Positions 27,348 to 34,621 of a stretch of 64,000 nt of DNA are shown here, in pieces. Position 1 is the first letter of the stretch. Each line of letters opens with the position of its first letter. A model generated the notes under the pieces. That model was not told the DNA's origin, ran no database searches, and saw only the letters and a list, made by a program, of their open reading frames with translations. Source of the DNA: DYRB01 sp963709645 (GTDB lineage Bacteria > Pseudomonadota > Gammaproteobacteria > Chromatiales > Chromatiaceae); assembly GCA_963709645.1 (NCBI GenBank), contig CAVPXP010000013.1:1-64000 (forward strand), given 5' to 3'. The position numbers and the translations under genes were made by a program.

Positions 27348-27623
27348 TCACCTCGCCCTGCCCCCGTTAGGTTTCTGAACAGCAGCGAGGGGATCGTGTG
27401 GAAAGGCGAACGGATAGCTCCACCCGTAGAGGGCCTGACCGGGGACGCTGCCGGAGCGCAGATAGCCGTTCTCGGTGTAGGCCGCACCAGTAGCGGACGC
27501 TTCCTGCGGCTGCCGGCTCGGGTCGAGCCCGTGGGTCCACACCAACTGACCCTGCCATGCCAGCACAAGGCCGGCAGCGGCGAGGATCAGTCCGGCGGCA
27601 AGCGCCTTGGCGGGTTTGTCCAT
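27348..27623 (-). CDS. small membrane-anchored protein of unknown function
   Basis: 91 residues from ATG 27623. One transmembrane helix (AAGLILAAAGLVLAWQG) is followed by a periplasmic part of about 65 residues: LDPSRQPQEASATGAAYTEN, GYLRSGSVPGQALYGWSYPF and AFPHDPLAAVQKP. Aromatic/glycine content is moderate. It lies 96 bases upstream of the Met/Pro-repeat gene on the same strand, with an AT-rich promoter-like region in front, so the two are likely co-regulated. I recognise no family. Confidence 0.65.
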   Translation of the reverse strand: MDKPAKALAAGLILAAAGLVLAWQGQLVWTHGLDPSRQPQEASATGAAYTENGYLRSGSVPGQALYGWSYPFAFPHDPLAAVQKPNGGRAR

Positions 27624-27687
27624 CGAGTCCTCGCGAGCCCGTTCTTGTTCAGTGGACGGCAGCGCCGCCTTCCCACAACGGCGATCA

Positions 27688-27750
27688 GTATATAAGAAAT
27701 TACTAAAATAGCAATTGAAAAAATCTAACGGAATGGCAACCGAAATAGCA
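27688..27750 (-). promoter_or_regulatory. AT-rich promoter-like region upstream of the small membrane protein
   Basis: About 70 bases at roughly 30% GC inside a >60% GC window. On the minus strand a -10-like TATACT (27693-27688) follows TTGCTA (27714-27709) at 15 bases; the spacing is short. A-runs further upstream could act as an UP element. No gene is encoded between 27624 and 27863. Confidence 0.4.
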
Positions 27751-27863
27751 AAGTTTCGCCGTGGCCAGTAGGGACGGCGCACTCGCGGCGACCCCTTCTC
27801 GTGGCCGCAGAGCACCAGCAGTGAAGTTGCGCCGGGGGCGGTGCTCCCATCGGCAAGGCTCAC

Positions 27864-29261
27864 TCAAAACAGCCGATTGAGCCCGTTCAGCGCGGCGACG
27901 CGGTAGGCCTCCGCCATGGTGGGATAGTTGAAGGTGGTGTGCGCGAAGTACTCCAGGGTGTTGGCCTTGCCCCCCTGGGCCATGATCGCCTGACCGATGT
28001 GGACGATCTCCGAGGCCTGCTCCCCGAAACAGTGGATGCCGAGGATCTCCAGGGTCTCGCGGTGGAAGAGCATCTTCAGCATGCCCACGGTGTGCCCGGT
28101 GATCTGCGCGCGGGCAATGCTCTTGAATTGGGCATTCGCCACCTCGTAGGGGACCTGGGCCTTGGTCAGCTCGCGCTCGGTCCGCCCGATGGAGCTGATC
28201 TCAGGGACCGTATAGATGCCGGTGGGAAAGGCCTCGATCAGCGACCAATCGCATTCCCCGTGGGCGATGTGGGCCCCGACGAAGCGCCCCTGGTCGTAGC
28301 TGGCGCTGGCCAGCGCCGGGGGGCCGGCCACGTCGCCGACGGCGTAGATGTTGGGCAGGGCCGTCTGATAGCTCTTGTTGACCTCCAGCTGGCCGCGTCC
28401 GTTGGGCGTCAGCCCGATCTCCTCCAGACCCATCCCCTGGGTGTTGCCGGTGCGCCCGTTGGCCCACAGCAGGATGTCGGTCTTGAACTTCTTGCCGGAC
28501 TTGCAGGCCAGCACCACCCCGTCGTCGCCCGCCTCCACCCCCTCGTAGGTCTCGTTGTGACGGATCACCACCCCCTGCTGGCGCAGGTGATAGCTCAGGG
28601 CATCGGTGATCTCGTCGTCCAGGAAGGACAGCAGCCGGTCGCGGGTGTCCACCAGGTTCACCTTGGTCCCCAGGCTGGCCAGGATGGATGCGTACTCGCA
28701 CCCGATGACCCCGGCCCCATAGATCGTGATGGAACTGGGGGTGTGGGCCAGGCGCAGCACCGTATCGCTGTCGCGTACCCGCGGATGGTCAAAGTCCACA
28801 TCCGGTGGCCGGTAGGGGCGCGAGCCGGTGGCGATGACGATGTGTTGGGCGTGAAGCAACTCGGCCACACCGTCTGGGCGCAGCACCTCGACGTGATTGG
28901 GATCGATCAGGCGGGCATGGCCGAACAGCACCTCGACCCGGTTGCGCTGGTAGTAACGGTAGCGGGTGCGCACCTGCTCGGTGATGACGGTATCCGCCGC
29001 GCGCAGCAGGTCCGGGAACTCGATCTCCACCTGGTCGAGGGTGTGCTGGAAGAGAGGATTGCGGCGGTAGTCCGCCAGCATCTGGATGTTGTGGCGCAAT
29101 GCCTTGCTGGGGATGGTCCCCCAGTGCGTACAGCCCCCGCCCACCTGGGTGTGGGCCTCGATGACCGCGACCCGCTGCCCGGCCTTGGCGAGCTTCATGG
29201 CCGCGCCCTCGCCGGCGGGTCCGGTGCCGATGACCAGGGTATCGAAGGCTTTCACGGGCAT
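27864..29261 (-). CDS. sthA: soluble pyridine nucleotide transhydrogenase (Si-specific NAD(P)+ transhydrogenase)
   Basis: 465 residues, intact. FAD site VIGTGPAGEGAAMKLAKAG; the SthA-type single-Cys site GGGCTHWGTIPSKALRH in place of the CxxxxC of dihydrolipoamide dehydrogenases; NAD(P) site IYGAGVIGCEYASILASLG; second FAD motif YAVGDVAGPPALASAS; interface domain GIYTVPEISSIGRTE and the end FNYPTMAEAYRVAALNGLNR. It re-oxidises NADPH with NAD+. Its first ~197 bases recur as a separate fragment at 31313-31509. Start ATG 29261 after CAGGA. Confidence 0.96.
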   Translation of the reverse strand: MPVKAFDTLVIGTGPAGEGAAMKLAKAGQRVAVIEAHTQVGGGCTHWGTIPSKALRHNIQMLADYRRNPLFQHTLDQVEIEFPDLLRAADTVITEQVRTRYRYYQRNRVEVLFGHARLIDPNHVEVLRPDGVAELLHAQHIVIATGSRPYRPPDVDFDHPRVRDSDTVLRLAHTPSSITIYGAGVIGCEYASILASLGTKVNLVDTRDRLLSFLDDEITDALSYHLRQQGVVIRHNETYEGVEAGDDGVVLACKSGKKFKTDILLWANGRTGNTQGMGLEEIGLTPNGRGQLEVNKSYQTALPNIYAVGDVAGPPALASASYDQGRFVGAHIAHGECDWSLIEAFPTGIYTVPEISSIGRTERELTKAQVPYEVANAQFKSIARAQITGHTVGMLKMLFHRETLEILGIHCFGEQASEIVHIGQAIMAQGGKANTLEYFAHTTFNYPTMAEAYRVAALNGLNRLF

Positions 29262-29300
29262 GAGTGGTCCTGGGGCCGCGTCTTGGCCGGTAGAGTGTCA

Positions 29301-29460
29301 GTGAAACAGTGCCGAAAGCGTTCCTTGTCCTCCGCTGCCAGCGGGCGAGCGCCAGGGAGATTGGCACCCCGCAACACCACGGGTTGCAGGAATCTATCGA
29401 CTGGGATGGAAGGGTCGCGGGCCAAGTTGTGCCAGGCACGCCCTCAGGCTGATGCAGCGC
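29301..29460. repeat. ~160-bp repeat R, copy next to sthA
   Basis: Starts GTGAAACAGTGCCG and ends near CACGCCCTCAGGCTGATGCA. It matches 31155-31312 (copy R') along its length with small indels; shared blocks include CCGCTGCCAGCGGGCGAG and GGAATCTATC. Here it fills the space between the RelE-type toxin and the sthA start. No ORF. Together R and R' bracket the toxin-antitoxin islet as direct repeats. Confidence 0.75.
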
Positions 29461-29511
29461 TGCCCAAAAAATCGCAACCCTTCCATCTCGGCAACGAACA
29501 GGATCGCCCAG

Positions 29512-29775
29512 TCACAGGCTGCGGTAGACCTCCCGGCGGTGTCCGACCTTGACGACCTCGACGACCAGCTCCGTATCCGCGACGCTGTAAAGGATGCGGT
29601 AGTGGCCTTGCCGCACACGATAACGCTCCTGCCCGGAGAGTTTCTCGCAGCCCGTCGGGCGCGGATCGCTCCGCAGGGCTTCGATCCGAGCCAGGATACG
29701 CTGCACGTCGTCGCGCGGGATGCCTCGCAGATCCTTGGCGACCGACGGCTTAAAGCGCAGCTCAAAGGATGCCAT
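29512..29775 (-). CDS. RelE/ParE-family toxin
   Basis: 87 residues from ATG 29775: FELRFKPSVAKDLRGIP, then ARIEALRSDPRPTGCEKLSG, YRVRQGHYRILYSV and the end VVKVGHRREVYRSL. The basic R-x-R-x-G-x-Y-R-I/V-x-Y segment and C-terminal KVGHRREVY are the RelE catalytic signature (mRNA cleavage in the ribosome). It overlaps the upstream antitoxin by 14 bases. An in-frame ATG six codons earlier is an alternative start. Confidence 0.9.
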   Translation of the reverse strand: MASFELRFKPSVAKDLRGIPRDDVQRILARIEALRSDPRPTGCEKLSGQERYRVRQGHYRILYSVADTELVVEVVKVGHRREVYRSL

Positions 29776-29995
29776 CGGCCTTGAGTTGGGCAAGGAAGGC
29801 TTCGTAGCTCACTGTTGGTTCCGCTGCGCGATCGGCGAAAGCGGCCAAGTCTTCCTCATCCTCGCTCAAGGCGGCGCGGAGGGCTTGGTTGACGATCTCC
29901 GACATACTCCGCCGGGTCGCTGCAGCCTTGAGCCGCAAGGCCTGATGCAGCGCCGGATCGAGATAGACGGTGGAGCGGACGACTTCAGTACTCAT
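29762..29995 (-). CDS. ribbon-helix-helix antitoxin
   Basis: 77 residues from ATG 29995. The N-terminal strand STEVVRSTVYLDPALHQALR and helices AAATRRSMSEIVNQALRAAL form a CopG/RHH DNA-binding fold; the acidic C-terminal part DEEDLAAFADRAAEP and YEAFLAQLKADGIL would wrap the toxin. It is upstream of and overlaps the RelE-type toxin and presumably represses the pair. Confidence 0.88.
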   Translation of the reverse strand: MSTEVVRSTVYLDPALHQALRLKAAATRRSMSEIVNQALRAALSEDEEDLAAFADRAAEPTVSYEAFLAQLKADGIL

Positions 29996-30290
29996 AGAAT
30001 GTAGAATGGCCCTAAACGTCATAGCGTTTCAGCATTATAGCGTCAGGGGGCAGTTGCGACCAGGCCGACGCTGACCCACGGCGCCGGAACAGCGGCGTTG
30101 ATCAGCGGGAAACCGAGCGATGGCAGCCGGGCATACTGCACGAGTGTCTGGGCGATAGGAGCCACGCGACAGGGGTGGTCTTTCAGCCCAGATCCGGCTC
30201 CGGGGCGCCCTTGCACCTGGGCAATAAGCCACTGCCTGGCCCAGGGTTCTGCGCCCGTATCGCGCCGGACGCCGTGCTTTTTGCTCCATG

Positions 30291-30322
30291 CGGCGCGATA
30301 CGCTTCGCTATTGCGCCCTGCG
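30291..30322. repeat. palindromic intergenic repeat
   Basis: The segment GGCGCGATACGCTTCGCTAT plus TGCGCC folds as GGCGCGATA/TATTGCGCC with a short loop. This 'cgcaatagcgaagcgtattgcgcc'-type palindrome is a widespread gammaproteobacterial intergenic repeat. It lies in the 336-bp gap (29996-30331) between two TA modules, where I see no other gene. Confidence 0.6.
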
Positions 30323-30331
30323 TGCTCGGCT

Positions 30332-30592
30332 TCAGTAATGGTAGCGGCAAGCGATGATCGTCAGAGTATCGCCGTCGATCGCATAGACCAGTCGGTTGGT
30401 GTCGTCGATCCGGCGCGACCAGAAGCCAGTCAAGTTCTCGCGCAGAGGCTCGGGCTTACCGATGCCGGTAAAGGGGGTGCGCAGGATATCGGCAACCAGG
30501 GCATTGATCCGCCGCAACGTCTTGCGGTCTTGGGATTGCCAGTAGAGATAATCCGCCCATGCCTCGCCGGTCCAGGCCAGGCGTCTAGCCAT
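30332..30592 (-). CDS. yoeB: Txe/YoeB-family toxin
   Basis: 86 residues, full length: MARRLAWTGEAWADYLYWQS, RRINALVADILRTPFTG, GKPEPLRENLTGFWSRRIDD and the end ACRYHY. The glutamate in KPEPL, the arginine in SRRI and the C-terminal H-Y match the YoeB catalytic E46/R65/H83-Y84. Ribosome-dependent mRNA endonuclease. Overlaps its antitoxin by 8 bases. Confidence 0.93.
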   Translation of the reverse strand: MARRLAWTGEAWADYLYWQSQDRKTLRRINALVADILRTPFTGIGKPEPLRENLTGFWSRRIDDTNRLVYAIDGDTLTIIACRYHY

Positions 30593-30839
30593 CCGCCAAG
30601 TTCCGCTCCACGACCTCGCCGGCGTGGTACTGGGCGACGGAGCGGGAGAGATGGGCGGCATTGGCAGGAGACTTGAGCAGGTGCACGGTCTCCATCAGGC
30701 TGTTGAAGCTGTCCAGGGACATGACGACTGCCGCTCCGGCGTCGCGTCGGGTAATGACGGTGTAATCAGCGTCCTGGGCGACACGGTCAAGGACCTCCTT
30801 GAGCCGGTTGCGGGCGTCGGAAAAGGCAATGGTTTGCAT
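30585..30839 (-). CDS. yefM: YefM-family (Phd/YefM) antitoxin
   Basis: 84 residues: MQTIAFSDARNRLKEVLDRV, DADYTVITRRDAGAAVVMSL and DSFNSLMETVHLLKSPANA. This is the standard YefM fold (DNA-binding N-domain, disordered toxin-binding tail HAGEVVERNLADG). First gene of the yefM-yoeB pair. TTGTACAA-like AT-rich bases upstream may hold the autoregulated promoter. Confidence 0.93.
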   Translation of the reverse strand: MQTIAFSDARNRLKEVLDRVAQDADYTVITRRDAGAAVVMSLDSFNSLMETVHLLKSPANAAHLSRSVAQYHAGEVVERNLADG

Positions 30840-30954
30840 GAGGGCGTTACCTGTCTGCGATATTGTACAACTCTACGCGTCCGCCGCTCGCAGGTCAAAG
30901 CCTTAGGGCACAATAGGGCGCTGGGCAGGGCATCTGGGAGGGGACTGATGCCGG

Positions 30955-31135
30955 TGCGCCGAAGGCGATGCCCTTTTCGGGGCGCAGCACGCCATCGAGG
31001 CGGAAGGCGGTCTGCTTGACCTCTTCGGCATCGAGTCGGTAGGCCAAGCCGGCGGGTACTGGCAGCCCCGCCAGCTCAGAACACCAGCGCAGGCCATTCT
31101 TTGAGCACGCGATAGAAGGGGGAGTCCCAGTGCAT
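30955..31135 (-). pseudogene. Rpn/DUF2887-type protein, N-terminal fragment
   Basis: From ATG 31135: MHWDSPFYRVLKEWPALVF, one shift near 31078, then ELAGLPVPAGLAYRLDAEEV and KQTAFRLDGVLRP. This matches the start of DUF2887/Rpn PD-(D/E)XK nuclease-like proteins (D-xx-FY-xx-f...Y-x-xxSVEVKQTAFRiDGVf). The active-site part and the remaining ~200 residues are lost; unrelated sequence follows at about 30955. Confidence 0.6.
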
Positions 31136-31154
31136 GGGAGAGATTGTATGCCCC

Positions 31155-31312
31155 GTGAAACAGTGCCGGTGGCGCTCCTTGTCTCCCGCTGCCAGCGGGC
31201 GAGGACCGAGGCGATCGAGACCCTGCAACACAGTGCGTTCCGGGAATCTATCAACCAGGAGGAGGGTCCACGGCCAGGCGGTGTTGGGCACGCCCTCGGG
31301 CCGATGTGGCGC
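31155..31312. repeat. ~160-bp repeat R', copy next to the sthA fragment
   Basis: Direct-repeat partner of 29301-29460, starting GTGAAACAGTGCCGGTGG. It connects the duplicated sthA 5' fragment (31313-31509) with the Rpn-like fragment. In the intact locus repeat R lies upstream of sthA; here R' lies at the 3' cut end of the sthA fragment, so the unit order is sthA5'-R'-islet-R-sthA on the minus strand. Confidence 0.75.
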
Positions 31313-31509
31313 CGATAATCCGCCAGCATCTGGATATCGTGCCGCAGCGCCTTGCTCGGGATGGTGCCCCAGTGGGTACAGCCGCCGCCCACCTGGGTGT
31401 GGGCCTCGATGACCGCGACCCGCTGCCCGGCCTTGGCGAGCTTCATGGCGACGCCCTCGCCAGCGGGTCCGGTGCCGATGACCAGGGTATCGAAGGCTTT
31501 CACGGGCAT
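31313..31509 (-). pseudogene. duplicated 5' fragment of sthA
   Basis: From ATG 31509 the translation repeats MPVKAFDTLVIGTGPAGEG, then GGGCTHWGTIPSKALRH and IQMLADYRR, i.e. residues 1-66 of sthA, and breaks off exactly where repeat R' begins. A central stretch of about 60 bases is identical to 29065-29261; elsewhere there are scattered silent changes. Upstream sequence differs from that of intact sthA, so the copy is not a simple tandem duplication. Confidence 0.9.
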
Positions 31510-31878
31510 CGGGAGCCTGCGCAAATAGTCCGTCTGGTGAGGCGCCAGGATACACTGGGGTGTGCACCCCGATTGCGCCTAGTCGGGCGACGGTGCTGTC
31601 GCGGGGGTCGGCAGTAGGCGCGGGATCGACCCCGCACGGCGGGACCAAAGACTTGTGACACAAACTGCAAGTCGCAGACGGGAACCGGGTCCCGTTCCCG
31701 TTGGTCTGCCATGCTAGACTTTGTGTCGTTAACACATTCCGTCCTGTGAGACGTGGCACGGCCCGGTAATCCGTTCCGCGTGGGTTTGGGGGTCGTGACG
31801 AGGACGCTGGTTGCTGTTTGAAGTGGCCACCATGCGTCGCAACGGAGCCTCGGTCGGAGCAAAGGGTAGGTCTGCAAG
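31510..31878. other. intergenic region upstream of the pilus cluster
   Basis: No convincing gene. It contains a small hairpin GGGGTGTGCACCCC near 31556, an inverted pair GACTTG/CAAGTC around 31650-31673, and TGTGTCGTTAACACA near 31721, which is CRP-like but one base short in the spacer. The promoter of the fimT-pilE cluster is expected here. Confidence 0.35.
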
Positions 31879-32417
31879 ATGCGCATGCGCAGTGCCAGGG
31901 GATTCACCCTGGTCGAACTGCATGGTAACCCTCGCCATTGCCGCCATCCTGTTGACGGTGGCCGTTCCCGGCTTCCAGAGTTTTATCCTCAATGCCCGGC
32001 GGACGACGGTTGCCAATGATGTCGTCCTGGCCCTGGCCTATGCCAAGAGCGAGGCCGTGAAGCGAGGTGTTCGGGTCGACAGTCTGCAGCCGGCAGGACG
32101 ACACCACCTGTGCCGGCAGCACGACTTGGGACAGCGGTTGGCTGGTGTTTGTGGACAACGATGGCGACGGCGTCGTCGACGCTGGCGATACCCCACCAGA
32201 CGTCGTCCTGCAGGTTTATCCGCCGCTGCCCACCGGCAGCACCTTGCGAGCAGGCAACCGATCAACGCGTCACCTTTCGATCCCACGGGCTTTAGTCCGG
32301 ATATCAGCCGATACCTTTCGCCTGTGCGATGGGCGCGGCACGACTGAGGGCAGGAGTATCGTCGTCTCGCTGCAAGGCCGGGTGAGAACCGCGTCCGGGA
32401 CCACCTCATGTCCATGA
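31879..32417 (+). CDS. fimT: type IV pilus minor pilin FimT/GspH, frameshifted
   Basis: Begins MRMRSARGFTLVEL, a class III signal with the prepilin peptidase site G^FTLVEL; after a shift at about 31922 it continues as MVTLAIAAILLTVAVPGFQS and ARRTTVANDVVLALAYAKSE. After further shifts it reads WLVFVDNDGDGVVDAGDTP and ends CDGRGTTEGRSIVVSLQGRV, the typical GspH/FimT C-terminus. First gene of a six-gene minor-pilin cluster. At least three shifts are required. Confidence 0.85.
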
Positions 32418-32457
32418 TCGCACCGAGCAGACGGCTAGATCGCGCCAGCGGCCCGCG

Positions 32458-32996
32458 TTGAACCGAACACGCCCGACACAGCGCGGCTTCACCCTGATTG
32501 AAGTGCTGGTCACCATCGTCCTCCTCGCGATCGGCCTCCTGGGGCTTGCCGGGTTGCAGGTTTTCAGCCTGAAGAACAGCCACGGCAGCTTCTACCGGAG
32601 CATCGCTTCCCAGCAGGCCTATGACATGGCCGACCGGATCTGGCGCCAATCTGGCTGGCGTCGCCGCGGGCAATTATGACAATCTGACCGCGACCCTCCC
32701 AACCAACCCGAACTGTATTACCAGCTGGCTGTTCGGCCGCCAATATGGCGCTGACCGACCAATACCAATGGCTCAGGGCCAACGCCGTCGTGCTTCCAGG
32801 GGGCTCAGGGACGGTGCGTTGCGTCATCGGGCCGGCGGCCACTTGCGTCACCAACACTCGCCGGCTCCAATCGCATCTTCGACGTCACGGTAATGTGGCA
32901 GGACAAGAGACGGATGATTGGGGACCGCCTCGTCAGATGCAACTGTCTCCGCACACCCCCCAATACGCGGGCTTCGTCACCCGATTTGCGCCATGA
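32458..32996 (+). CDS. pilV: type IV pilus minor pilin PilV, frameshifted
   Basis: Starts with TTG 32458 as NRTRPTQRGFTLIEVLVTIV, with LLAIGLLGLAGLQVFSLKNS and AYDMADRIW, the classic PilV start; then two or three shifts; it ends YAGFVTRFAP at 32996. The ANLAGVAAGNYDNLTA and NCITS segments and the C-terminal wing VTVMWQDKRRM are in different frames. PilV primes pilus assembly with PilW, PilX and PilY1. It overlaps pilW (ATGA). Confidence 0.85.
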
Positions 32997-33805
32997 GCAA
33001 TTCCCGCCAATCTGGTTTCCGCCCTGACCGGAGCGCGACAGTGCCCGACGCGGCCACAGCGTGGCCTGACGCTGGTCGAGCTCATGATCGCTCTTGCCTT
33101 GGGCCTGTTGCTGGTCGCAGGGGTCGGCGCCGTCTACCTCGGCAGCAACCAGACCTATCGTGCAGCGCAGGAAAGCTGCGCGCATCCAGGAGCCGGTCGC
33201 TACGCCCTGGACGTGATCGGACGCAGCCTGCGTCAGGCTGGCTATGCGAACATCCTGCACAATCCCGCCTGCTAGGAAGACGGCGTTCACAGGCACAACG
33301 GTTACCGGCACAAATGGTTCAGCGGCGCACCGGATAGTGACCACGCAACGGGCTGGACTGATGGCGATCGGTCCTGTGTAGATGCCACCGGGGCGGCAGG
33401 CCAAGTTGTTCAGGAGATCTTTAGTATCGACACCGCCAATGCCGAACTCGAATGCGATGGGATCATCACGCCGCACGCCTCGGCCGGCGCGCAGCCCATT
33501 CTAATGCGGGGTGGAGGACCTGCAGGTTCTCTACGGCAGCGATACTGACGCGACGTTTCTGCGAACTCTATCTCCCTGCCGACGCTGGAAACTGGGCGCA
33601 GGTCGTCACCGTGCGGGTCTGCGTTCTGGTGCGCTCGGAGAACGAAGGCGTCGCGCGACGGCCAATTCTCCTACTTTAACTGCGACGGGGCCTTGGGACT
33701 GCGTACGACGACGCCGCACGCTTTTCGACCGCGGCGGATACACGCCTGCGGCGCGCCTTCGTGGCCACCTTCACCCTACGTAACCGCATCGCGGCCATTC
33801 CGTGA
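32993..33805 (+). CDS. pilW: type IV pilus minor pilin PilW, frameshifted
   Basis: ATG 32993 overlaps the pilV stop. After a shift the class III signal appears as GLTLVELMIALALGLLLVAG, then VYLGSNQTYRAAQE, RYALDVIGRSLRQAGYANI, later VQEIFSIDTANAELECDGI, a VEDLQVLYGSDTD segment (the PilW 'vedlqvlYG' hallmark), and the end RRAFVATFTLRNRIAAIP with the stop at 33805. At least five shifts. Confidence 0.83.
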
Positions 33806-34432
33806 AGTCCAACGTCCATCATAGCACCACTTCTCTCGTCCCAAGCGCGCGCCAGCGCGGCGTCGCGCTGATCACCACGCTGATCTTTCTGGTCATCCTG
33901 AGCATCATGGGGGTGACGGCGGCGCGCATGGCCTACCTTGGAAGAGCGGATGGCCGGAAACATGCGTGACCGGGATGTCGCGCTGCGGGCTGCCGAAATG
34001 GCCCTGCGTGACGCGGAGCGGGATATTCTGGCGAACCCAGCACCTGCCGCTCCAGTAGTATTACCGGTCTGACCGGATTCACCCCAACTTGTCCCAATGG
34101 TCTTTGCTACAAGGACCAGCCGGGTTCTCGCAACCCCGTCTGGACGGCATTTCAGCACTGACCGGAGCGCCGAGCGTCTCTTACGGCCAGTTCACGTGCT
34201 GCCGCACCTATTCCTGGCGGTGCTCGGCTACAGCCGCGGCTATTTGATCGAGGGTGTCAGACAGACCCCGCCGGGTGGTGGCCAGAAGTTTTTTTATCAG
34301 ATTACGGTGCGTGCCCAGGGTCGGAACGCCAACACCGTCGTTTGGTTGCAGGAATTGTTCGTCGAAAGAGAGGGTCACATCGCTAGAGCAGCGGCGCGCG
34401 GGACGCTGGAGGTGGCTTGGCGATTGGTGTAA
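33802..34432 (+). CDS. pilX: type IV pilus minor pilin PilX, frameshifted
   Basis: GTG 33802 overlaps the pilW stop. VALITTLIFLVILSIMGVTA is the membrane segment, followed after one shift by ERMAGNMRDRDVALRAAEMA, the PilX signature (eRMAgN.rD...A..AAEaaL). The C-terminal part ends in IEGVRQTPPGGGQKFFYQIT and ANTVVWLQELFV. The exact stop is unsure because of shifts (34386 or 34432). PilX-type proteins are atypical pilins without the FTLIE motif. Confidence 0.8.
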
Positions 34433-34621
34433 TGGCCGTCACCGAGCAGGTCTGGTCGTTAAACGGTGCAGCAAAGCGCAGGGGGTGAGTTGCCGACATT
34501 TTCGCGCGCCGGTGTGTACGTCCGATGATGTTCGCCACAGTGAGAGGCGCGTTGGAGGTCTGCAGTATGAACAATCCGTCGTTCGCTTTACAGTGCCTCG
34601 TCTACTGGCATAGAGGTCCGG

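Noticed and set aside
27939..29552. 537-codon plus-strand open frame
   Set aside because: Antisense to intact sthA.
29301..31312. R/R' as ends of an insertion sequence
   Set aside because: No transposase or integrase gene between them and no terminal inverted repeats seen.
31715..31740. CRP/Vfr site TGTGTCGTTAACACA
   Set aside because: The spacer is one base short of TGTGA-N6-TCACA and both half-sites deviate.
31740..31775. Sigma-54 promoter (TGGCAC near 31753) for the pilus cluster
   Set aside because: The -12 GC element is missing (GGTAA where TTGCA is expected).
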